Below, piece after piece: positions 1-5,224 of a stretch of 6,625 bases of DNA (within the stretch, counting starts at the first letter, position 1; each line of letters begins with the position of its first letter). Source of the stretch: CAYHZL01 sp964361075. GTDB taxonomy: Bacteria; Bacteroidota; Ignavibacteria; UBA10030; UBA8401. Location of the stretch: the NCBI GenBank assembly GCA_964361075.1, contig CAYHZL010000189.1, forward strand, positions 1 to 6,625. The letters are read 5' to 3'. A program made the position numbers and the translations under genes. The notes beneath the pieces are model-generated. The model searched no databases and was not told where the DNA came from. It saw nothing but the letters and a program-made list of their open reading frames with translations.

Positions 1-141
1 GTTTCGTTACACATTTTGTAACGTTTCGTTACACTGTTGTAACGTTTCGTTACACATTTTGTAACGTTTCGTTACACTGTTGTAACGTTTCGTTACACTT
101 TTTGTAACGTTTCGATACACTATTGTAACGTTTCGTTACAC
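1..141. repeat. Tandem array of 21/22-bp units built on a 17-bp palindrome; candidate enhancer (activator-binding) array
   Basis: Six contiguous units plus a partial seventh begin with GTTTCGTTACAC and end with TGTAAC. Unit lengths alternate 22, 21, 22, 21, 22, 21. Units 1 and 3 are identical, as are 2 and 4, so there is a 43-bp higher-order repeat. The invariant core is the palindrome TGTAAC-GTTTC-GTTACA at 17-33, 38-54, 60-76, 81-97, 103-119 (one substitution, GATACA) and 124-140. The same half-sites also form a second dyad, GTTACA-N4/5-TGTAAC. Site centres are 21-22 bp apart, about two helical turns, so all copies face the same side of the helix. The first bases are already mid-palindrome, so the array continues upstream of the window. 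It ends about 80 bp before a sigma-54 -24 element, a usual distance for activator sites. The regulator is not identified. A plasmid-type iteron array is the main alternative. Confidence 0.9.
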
Positions 142-167
142 TTCCTTCGCAATAGAAATTTCACCAG

Positions 168-184
168 AAAAAAACCCTTTTTTT
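168..184. promoter_or_regulatory. A7-CCC-T7 tract, possible intrinsic bend between array and promoter
   Basis: Seven A, three C and seven T occur in a row between the palindrome array and the sigma-54 core promoter. A/T tracts of this length can bend DNA, which at enhancer-dependent promoters helps a loop form between activator and polymerase. No good IHF consensus was recognised. The regulatory role is inference from position alone. Confidence 0.35.
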
Positions 185-218
185 AGCGAAATACAAGCAA
201 ACATATTTTCCATTTTAT

Positions 219-234
219 TGGCATAGCATTTGCA
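219..234 (+). promoter_or_regulatory. Sigma-54 (RpoN) -24/-12 promoter
   Basis: The sequence TGGCATAGCATTTGCA matches the RpoN consensus TGGCAC-N5-TTGCA closely. It has the invariant GG (220-221) and GC (232-233) exactly 10 bases apart, and TTGCA at the -12 box. Transcription would begin near 244-248 on the + strand. The palindrome array upstream fits the requirement of sigma-54 polymerase for an activator bound at a distance. The nearest downstream gene is the lipoprotein at 791, giving a leader of about 545 nt, lengthened by the inserted element at 260-423. A chance match cannot be excluded. Confidence 0.7.
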
Positions 235-259
235 ACTATAAATAAGTAGTATAGCTTAC

Positions 260-423
260 GGGCATCTCTAAAAACTAATTTAATGGAACACGTGAGCGAA
301 GCCATCCCTTCGGGAGATAACACTGATGGGACTGATTTTCACTGATAAAATCCGTATTAATCCATTTAATCCGTGTCATCAGTGTTCTATTTTTTATTCA
401 TTCGTGAGTTTTTAGAGATGCCC
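260..423. mobile_element. MITE-like element with 17-bp terminal inverted repeats and TTAC target duplication
   Basis: GGGCATCTCTAAAAACT at 260-276 is the exact reverse complement of 407-423. The sequence TTAC stands directly outside both ends (256-259 and 424-427), as expected for a 4-bp target-site duplication. The 164-bp element has no coding capacity. Inside it is a second inverted repeat, AACACTGATG (319-328) with CATCAGTGTT (377-386). There are also ACTGAT copies (322, 331, 341) and AATCC copies (349, 359, 368) spaced about 10 bp apart. The inner part resembles a dispersed intergenic repeat seen in environmental bacterial genomes (recollection, not searched). No transposase is present, so it would need one in trans. 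The parent family is not identified. Confidence 0.75.
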
Positions 424-545
424 TTACGTTGATAATAGTACAATTGAGCGAAGCCATTCCCGAAGAAGTCTGGCGAAGCCATCATTTCGTGACTTCGTAC
501 CTTTGGGACACTTCGTGAGTTGTCAGCGAACAGTACAAGTGACAC
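424..545. repeat. Patch of short dispersed repeats (GCGAAGCCAT and TTCGTGA words)
   Basis: GCGAAGCCAT occurs at 448-457 and 473-482, with a further copy at 296-305 inside the neighbouring element. TTCGTGAGTT occurs at 512-521 and at 401-410, and a shorter TTCGTGA lies at 486-492. AGTACAA appears at 437-443 and 532-538, bracketing the patch. No reading frame here looks coding. The stretch looks like remnants of an intergenic repeat family and would lie in the leader of any transcript from the sigma-54 promoter. Confidence 0.5.
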
Positions 546-790
546 TATAATTTTATATCTTTCTGGAAATTTTTTTACTATTACCAATTCCGTAGTGGAG
601 TAGTTATATCATTGAATGAGCATGACATCTGATTTTAAAAAATTATTATTCAAAGTAAGAAAAACGTATCCATCATTGGAGGCATAATGGGACCATAACT
701 ATTTTCTATTTTCTATACTGCCTTATTTTTTAGGTTTCAGTATTTAGTAATTAACATATAACTCATTCACTAATTTTTTAGGAGAATACC
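546..790 (+). other. AT-rich leader ahead of the first lipoprotein gene
   Basis: No gene is supported here. A strong Shine-Dalgarno, AGGAGA at 780-785, sits 5 bases before the ATG at 791 and fixes that start. Another Shine-Dalgarno-like GGAGG (678-682) precedes a three-codon frame (ATG 687, stop 696-698). That frame overlaps the stop of an unsupported 23-codon frame (616-687) as TAATG. No convincing sigma-70 promoter or terminator was seen. Confidence 0.45.
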
Positions 791-1402
791 ATGAATACAA
801 TGAAAAGATTTACAGTCGTTTTTGTCTCAGCATTATTGCTGTTGATAATTGGCGCTTGTTCGGATAATTCAAATCCTATTTCCACTCCTTCACAAAGTAG
901 TATTGCAACTTCCACATCATCTTCGCAGGAATCAATTAACTTGTTTTCTTTACCACACGATGCGGCACCACTTTCGCTTGCAAAAAAACCAAAGTCGGTG
1001 TTAATAACCCCCGCAGAAGGTGGTGATGTTGAACTTGAAAAATCGTATAAATCAACAAACGGAAAAAATGTTAGCATCTCCATGAAATTAAAATTCTCGC
1101 CGGGCACGGTTTCTCAACCATTAAATGTAACTATTGCGTTAGATAAAAATAATCTCGTGGCAGATTTTTCTCCTAACGGTGCTGTCTTCAATAAACCGGC
1201 GTTGTTGGATGTTACTGTTGAAGGATTAGACCTCTCTTCCATATCATCCGGTGCTAACGTTGCATTTTATTACATGAATGGTTCTGTCTTAGAAAAAATT
1301 GAAGCTTCTTCGCTTACCGTAGATATACATGATGGTAAAATTGTTATGAAGGATGCTAAGATTCTTCATTTCTCAATTTACGGTTTTGGCTTTACAAAAT
1401 AA
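791..1402 (+). CDS. Small exported lipoprotein with C-terminal beta-sandwich-like domain
   Basis: The 203-residue product starts with a basic/hydrophobic signal peptide and a lipobox I20-G21-A22-C23, so it should be lipidated at Cys23 and anchored in the envelope. A Ser/Thr-rich, probably disordered tether follows (about 24-50). Residues 69-203 look all-beta: a GGDV turn near 77, alternating strands with SPGT (103-106), a polar stretch then FSPNGAVFNKPALLDVTV (127-143), and a C-terminal HFSIYGFGF (194-201). The spacing of PG, F-x-P-x-G-x-x-F and a terminal H-F-S-x-Y-G resembles ZU5-like or related domains common in Ignavibacteria-type lipoproteins; this is a pattern match, not a search. The start is set by AGGAGA at 780-785. 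It is the first gene downstream of the sigma-54 promoter and lies 43 bp before the TPR gene. Function unknown. Confidence 0.85.
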   Translation: MNTMKRFTVVFVSALLLLIIGACSDNSNPISTPSQSSIATSTSSSQESINLFSLPHDAAPLSLAKKPKSVLITPAEGGDVELEKSYKSTNGKNVSISMKLKFSPGTVSQPLNVTIALDKNNLVADFSPNGAVFNKPALLDVTVEGLDLSSISSGANVAFYYMNGSVLEKIEASSLTVDIHDGKIVMKDAKILHFSIYGFGFTK

Positions 1403-1445
1403 TACAATGGTTTTATTACTCAACTAAAACAAAGAGAACAAACTT

Positions 1446-2672
1446 ATGAACACTCAAAAAAGTTTTACAGCGAGTCTGAGTTCTCTACTAGAGCGATATT
1501 GCAATGAACCATTGTTGTCTTCCTTGCTTTCAGATTTGAATAAAATGAATGATTCAGAAAAGAAAGCGGTAAGTCAAGCTCGAGTAGAAAGTAAAGAATT
1601 AAATATTATCGAGAACAGTTTTCTTGAAAATATTAAAACGCGGTGCAAACAAGAGTTACCTGCACGCGAATACGGCGAGCTTATTATCGAAATTGGAAAC
1701 TTGTGTATATCGTTTGGAGAATTTTCACACGCAAAGGAATGTTATGGTGATGCAGTTGCAATTGCAAAAGATAATTCACGATTTTCTGACATTGCAGGAC
1801 GAGCACTTGTGAAACGATCTGAAATCAATATCCGACACACTGCATGGAAAGCATCCTTGCAGGATCTTCGTGATGCACAGCGCTTTTACAGCAAACCGAA
1901 AAATATACTCGGACTTGCCGATGTTGAATCGAACAGCGGCGTGTTGTACGCCTCGCAGGGAAACCTGAAAAAAGCGTACGGTCATTTCAAGAAGGCGTTA
2001 AGCCTGTATGAAAAAGTAAAAAATGCCGACATGACTAGTACCACGTTGATGAACCTCGGTATCGTTGCAAATATTAAAGGACAATACAACGATGCCGTTA
2101 CATTCTTTCAACGCGCGCTGCCGCAATTTGAACAAGCCGGAGATATGGCTCGACTTCCGGAAGTTCATCATAATCTTGGTATGGCGCTTCTTTCCAAGCG
2201 AGACTATGAAGCGGCAATCACACAGTTTGATGAAAGCTTAACGTATTCCACACGGCTTTCTTTCGAACCAATGATTGGTATTTCGCTTCTCGGCAAAGCG
2301 TCGGCGTATGCTAAATATGGCGACAATATTCTTTCCATCGCATACACAAACAATGCATTGAATATCTTCCGCAAACTCAACGATCATCTGAGTATTGCCG
2401 ATGCATACAAACTGAAAGGTGTTGTGCAGCGCGAGATGAAGAATTTAGATATTGCTGAAATTTATTTACAAACCAGCATTCGTCTTAATACAGAACACAA
2501 TAACCTTCTTAACCTTGGTGAATCGCTGTATGAACTTGGCTTGCTCTATAAAGCGCGGAATGATAAATCAAAATCTTCTGACGCGCTAAAAAAATCGATG
2601 ACCTATTTCAAATCGGTGGGAGCAGAACAAGATCTTCAACTTGCAAAAGCTGAACTCAGCCGACTTAACTAA
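1446..2672 (+). CDS. Cytoplasmic tetratricopeptide-repeat (TPR) protein, likely partner of the adjacent histidine kinase
   Basis: The 408-residue product has no signal peptide or membrane segment. After a helical N-terminal part (1-70) come about eight TPR-like helical hairpins with a period near 40 residues, starting around 76, 115, 155, 195, 235, 275, 315 and 355. The clearest are 157-190 (SGVLYASQGNLKKAYGHFKKAL), 197-230 (LGIVANIKGQYNDAVTFFQRAL) and 237-270 (LGMALLSKRDYEAAITQFDESL), each with the G/A/Y and final A-L positions typical of the fold. The 40-residue spacing is that of kinesin-light-chain and Rap-type TPRs rather than the classic 34. TPR arrays bind proteins or peptides. No catalytic domain is visible. 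A weak GAGA (1434-1437) precedes the start. The gene ends 9 bp before the kinase gene, which suggests a shared function. The ligand is unknown. Confidence 0.9.
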   Translation: MNTQKSFTASLSSLLERYCNEPLLSSLLSDLNKMNDSEKKAVSQARVESKELNIIENSFLENIKTRCKQELPAREYGELIIEIGNLCISFGEFSHAKECYGDAVAIAKDNSRFSDIAGRALVKRSEINIRHTAWKASLQDLRDAQRFYSKPKNILGLADVESNSGVLYASQGNLKKAYGHFKKALSLYEKVKNADMTSTTLMNLGIVANIKGQYNDAVTFFQRALPQFEQAGDMARLPEVHHNLGMALLSKRDYEAAITQFDESLTYSTRLSFEPMIGISLLGKASAYAKYGDNILSIAYTNNALNIFRKLNDHLSIADAYKLKGVVQREMKNLDIAEIYLQTSIRLNTEHNNLLNLGESLYELGLLYKARNDKSKSSDALKKSMTYFKSVGAEQDLQLAKAELSRLN

Positions 2673-2681
2673 GGCGAACGA

Positions 2682-3980
2682 ATGAAGTTCTACGAATTGG
2701 TTGATAAGTATAAAAGTGAAAATACGATAAAGCCCAGCAATGATGAAAAAAAATTGCTGGGCCGTTATAAAGACTTCGAGCTTCTCCTCAATGTTTTTAA
2801 AACAATCAATCGCTCGTTAATTCTTGACGATGTTATTGTATTGGTGCTCGATAATGCCATTCGCATTGCAAAGGCAGAGCGCGGCTTTCTTCTACTTGCC
2901 GATGACAAAAACGAATTACGCACAGTGATGGCACGCGATGCAAAAGACCGGACGTTAGACGCAGACCAATACTCCATTAGTGAAAGTGTTCCAAAAGATG
3001 TTTTTGAAACGGGCGAATCAATTTGTGTTGAACACGCACAACATGATAAACTCTATGATTCACGTTCGAGTATTGTTTCTCTTTCCCTTGAAACAATTCT
3101 CTGTTCCCCGCTCATTGTGCGCGGAGAAAAAATCGGGGTGATTTACGTGGACAGCAAACATATCCAGCCTGTCAACCGCAACGAAATCATTAACCTCTTC
3201 GAAATTCTTGCCGGACAAGCAGCAACCGCTTTGAAGAACGCACAACTCTACGACACAGTAACAAAAGCATATCACGATTTGCAAAATGCAAACGAGGTTC
3301 TTATAAAAATGGACAGAATGGCTATCAAAGGGGAGATGGCCGCTGAAGTAAGCCATGAATTAAAGAATCTTTTCAACGTCGCATTGCTGCAATTAGATTC
3401 GCTTGAACGCTCTCTCGCGCGTTTGCCGCAAGAAAAAGTGGTAGACCGAATTAAGGAAGCTCACGATTCGGTGAAGAAGATTGAACTCTTCGCGCGCGGT
3501 CTGGTTGAAAATTCTTCGATGAAAGTGAACAAGTCGCTTGGTAATCTCAATAAATCAATCGGCGAAACGGTACGCCTGCTACAACCCCTCCGCAAATACA
3601 GATCCGCACATATCGAAACCAAATTCGATTCCTCTCTTCCCTACCTCTACTTCGATGCACAACAGATGCAGCAGCTTATGCTTAATTTATTGAACAACGC
3701 TATTGAAGCCCATAGCGAAGCAACGCTCACCCTTTCCACTATTTTTCTTGCTGATACAAATGAAGTGAGTATTTCCATTAGCGATAACGGACCGGGCATA
3801 GCTGAAGAAGTAAAAAATAAATTATTTAACGAAAAAATTACCACAAAGATTGACGGGCATGGCTACGGATTACCGATCTGTAAAAAAATTGCCGAAAACC
3901 ATGACGGGACTATTGAAGTGCATTCAACAATGGGAAAAGGAACAACGTTTTTAATTAACATGCCGGTGGTTGGAGCGTAA
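2682..3980 (+). CDS. Soluble GAF-domain sensor histidine kinase (NtrB-like transmitter)
   Basis: The 432-residue protein has no membrane segments, so it should sense a cytoplasmic signal. A GAF domain spans about 40-187, with CSPLIVRGEKIGVIYVDSK (141-159) and the Q-A-A-T-A-L-K-N-A-Q-L-Y ending (179-190). This version of GAF is common in sigma-54 activators. A dimerisation helix carries the H-box S224-H225-E226-L227-K228-N229, with His225 the expected phosphorylation site. The usual Pro after K-N is Leu230. The ATPase domain (about 285-428) shows the N box NLLNNAIEA (335-343), G1 D368-N-G-P-G372, an F box at F382 and the G2 box G392-H-G-Y-G-L397. The start follows AAGG at 2671-2674, which overlaps the TAA of the TPR gene, so translational coupling is likely. 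No receiver domain is fused and no response regulator is nearby, so the partner must be elsewhere. Confidence 0.93.
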   Translation: MKFYELVDKYKSENTIKPSNDEKKLLGRYKDFELLLNVFKTINRSLILDDVIVLVLDNAIRIAKAERGFLLLADDKNELRTVMARDAKDRTLDADQYSISESVPKDVFETGESICVEHAQHDKLYDSRSSIVSLSLETILCSPLIVRGEKIGVIYVDSKHIQPVNRNEIINLFEILAGQAATALKNAQLYDTVTKAYHDLQNANEVLIKMDRMAIKGEMAAEVSHELKNLFNVALLQLDSLERSLARLPQEKVVDRIKEAHDSVKKIELFARGLVENSSMKVNKSLGNLNKSIGETVRLLQPLRKYRSAHIETKFDSSLPYLYFDAQQMQQLMLNLLNNAIEAHSEATLTLSTIFLADTNEVSISISDNGPGIAEEVKNKLFNEKITTKIDGHGYGLPICKKIAENHDGTIEVHSTMGKGTTFLINMPVVGA

Positions 3981-4070
3981 GAAAAGAGAACACATCATAA
4001 CTTTTTTTTTGATGCGAGTTCAATAATGAGATGCAACACTTCAAAACTGAAAAAACAGTATTACAATGTG

Positions 4071-4204
4071 ATGTTACGCAGAACGGAAAAAAACACCCGT
4101 CATTCCCGCATGTTTTAGGCGGGAATCCATTTATAGATGCCCGATTAAAGCGTTCGGGCATGACGAACTTAGTTTATTAGGCGAATTTTTCAACTGCGTA
4201 ACAT
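4071..4204. repeat. 11-bp perfect inverted repeat enclosing a double-hairpin element, with a linked direct repeat
   Basis: ATGTTACGCAG (4071-4081) and CTGCGTAACAT (4194-4204) are exact reverse complements 112 bp apart. Next to them, TTACAATGTGA occurs as an 11-bp direct repeat at 4061-4071 and 4208-4218. The 4099-4165 element lies between the inverted arms. The pattern could mark an old insertion or rearrangement in the 411-bp gap between the kinase and the next lipoprotein. No coding frame is credible in this gap. Confidence 0.55.
4099..4165. repeat. Dispersed-type intergenic palindrome: two hairpins within an outer stem
   Basis: An outer stem CGTCAT (4099-4104) / ATGACG (4160-4165) encloses two hairpins. 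The first is ATTCCCGC (4102-4109) / GCGGGAAT (4119-4126) and the second is ATGCCCGA (4137-4144) / TCGGGCAT (4154-4161). Each has a 9-nt loop. The outer stem shares a few bases with the hairpins, so not all stems form at once. The words CGTCATTCCCGC and GGCGGGAATCC are typical of REP-like palindromes found between genes in many bacteria (recollection). It could act as a transcript-end stabiliser for the kinase mRNA; there is no U-run, so it is not a standard terminator. Confidence 0.7.
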
Positions 4205-4356
4205 GAGTTACAATGTGAAAAATTAACAATAACAATATTGTGGGAATGTGGGTAAGTCAACGACTTATCCATATTTCCATAATAAAAAACTGGTAAGTCT
4301 TTCATTACTACTATGTTATTGCCTGTTGCATTTCAAACTTGAATTCGCCTGATAAA
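4173..4356. repeat. 15-bp inverted-repeat pair bounding 184 bp (14/15 match)
   Basis: TTTATTAGGCGAATT (4173-4187) matches the reverse complement of 4342-4356 at 14 of 15 positions. The left arm lies inside the inverted repeat 4071-4204, so the two structures overlap rather than nest. The right arm ends 35 bp before the next gene. No target duplication was found, so a MITE origin is only one possibility; a long-range RNA or DNA stem is another. Confidence 0.5.
4243..4278 (+). other. Long stem-loop with G-U wobbles, possible structured RNA
   Basis: GGAATGTGGGTAAGTC (4243-4258) pairs with 4262-4278 around a 3-nt loop AAC. This gives 16 pairs, two of them G-U (4252/4268 and 4248/4272), with a single bulged T at 4274. 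The wobbles would be A-C mismatches on the other strand, which favours a + strand RNA. The upper stem word GGTAAGTC recurs at 4292-4299. There is no U-run after it, so it is not a factor-independent terminator. It lies about 115 bp before the lipoprotein start and could be a leader element. Confidence 0.45.
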
Positions 4357-4391
4357 AAAATCCTCAATGAACAAAAAAAGGAATTAATACT

Positions 4392-5201
4392 ATGAAGAGA
4401 AACATGACAAGATATTTTATAACCCTCAATCTTTTAGTATCTGCTCTCTCATTCACAGGTTGTGTGCGATTTTACAGAACTTCAGATATTCGCAATTCGA
4501 TGAACGACGGGGAAAAAAAATTATCTGAGACAATTGCGACCTTGGAGACGTTCAAGAACGACCAGCAAACCGGGTACGACTATTTAACGAAAGACCTTAC
4601 AGACAAGGGTACGGAACCTTTTCCTCAAATGTTGATTTCTCTTCAAAAATTGCACGTAGTACTGGACAAATTAAATACATATCAGCCTGTCATCGCCGCC
4701 ATAAGAAAAGAATTCGAGAAACTTATGGAAGGCAAAGAAGGTAGAAATATCGAATCCAACAAACCGGAATGGGAAGCGTTCAAGCCGATCAAAGCGCGGT
4801 ACATGGCTCTTGTGGATGAAGTGGGCAAGCACATTGATGATGTAAACGATATCCAGTCAGATATTCGCGATCTTGCAAGCAATCACAGCATCGGAAAAGT
4901 AAATACCGCAGAACTGAAGAACCAGATCACATCTCTTGTGAACGAAATAGATCATCATACAACAGCAGCACAGAAACAAAGCAAAGCAAACACCGGCGTT
5001 GAAAAGACAACAGCGTTACAGCAATTGGAACAGAAGCAGGAGGAGATCAAAAAATTGTTTGAAGAGATCACCGTTGAAATTGAGGAACGATCAGAGATCT
5101 GGATCGCGCCGGGGTCGTATGTGAATGTGCGGCTTGAAGCAATCAAGAGCAAAAGGGATGAAGCGAAAATATTTATAACATCACTTAATAAAGTCAAATA
5201 G
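4392..5201 (+). CDS. Helical/coiled-coil lipoprotein of unknown function
   Basis: The 269-residue product has a signal peptide (K2-R3 and R7, then a hydrophobic run to about 21) and a lipobox-like F21-T22-G23-C24, with Phe at -3 a little unusual. The mature part is almost all helix-forming and highly charged, with heptad-like stretches at about 38-58, 82-112, 139-188 and especially 205-232 (ALQQLEQKQEEIKKLFEEI, then TVEIEERSEIW). A short break containing W237 and P240-G241 precedes a final helix (245-268). AAAGGAA at 4377-4383, 8 bases before the ATG, supports this start; another Met is at residue 5. No family was recognised. It could be an envelope spacer or an assembly lipoprotein. Its neighbour 23 bp downstream is also a lipoprotein. 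Confidence 0.85.
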   Translation: MKRNMTRYFITLNLLVSALSFTGCVRFYRTSDIRNSMNDGEKKLSETIATLETFKNDQQTGYDYLTKDLTDKGTEPFPQMLISLQKLHVVLDKLNTYQPVIAAIRKEFEKLMEGKEGRNIESNKPEWEAFKPIKARYMALVDEVGKHIDDVNDIQSDIRDLASNHSIGKVNTAELKNQITSLVNEIDHHTTAAQKQSKANTGVEKTTALQQLEQKQEEIKKLFEEITVEIEERSEIWIAPGSYVNVRLEAIKSKRDEAKIFITSLNKVK

Positions 5202-5224
5202 ATTATTAAGATATATTAGAAAAA

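Noticed and set aside
1..141. CRISPR array
   Set aside because: Units follow one another directly, with only 4-5-nt near-constant spacers between half-sites. There are no unique 25-40-nt spacers and no cas genes in view.
1..141. Plasmid iteron origin
   Set aside because: The unit length fits, but no rep gene or DnaA boxes were seen and a sigma-54 promoter stands at the expected distance. It stays the main alternative, since the upstream side is outside the window.
387..587. Minus-strand 66-codon frame
   Set aside because: It overlaps the end of the MITE-like element and the short-repeat patch, has no ribosome site and its composition follows the repeats.
778..1107. Minus-strand 109-codon frame opposite the first lipoprotein
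   Set aside because: It is a shadow of a gene with a clear signal peptide, lipobox and Shine-Dalgarno on the other strand.
1410..1430. Terminator between the first lipoprotein and the TPR gene
   Set aside because: GTTTTA/TAAAAC gives only a six-pair AT-rich stem with no U-run after it, so readthrough into the TPR gene is more likely.
3993..4014. Terminator after the kinase gene (CATCA / TGATG with a nine-T run)
   Set aside because: The T-run lies in the loop, not after the stem, and the stem has five pairs.
3955..4161. Minus-strand 68-codon frame in the repeat-rich gap
   Set aside because: It runs through the double-hairpin repeat and into the kinase 3' end; there is no ribosome site and the sequence is Cys/Phe-rich and shadow-like.
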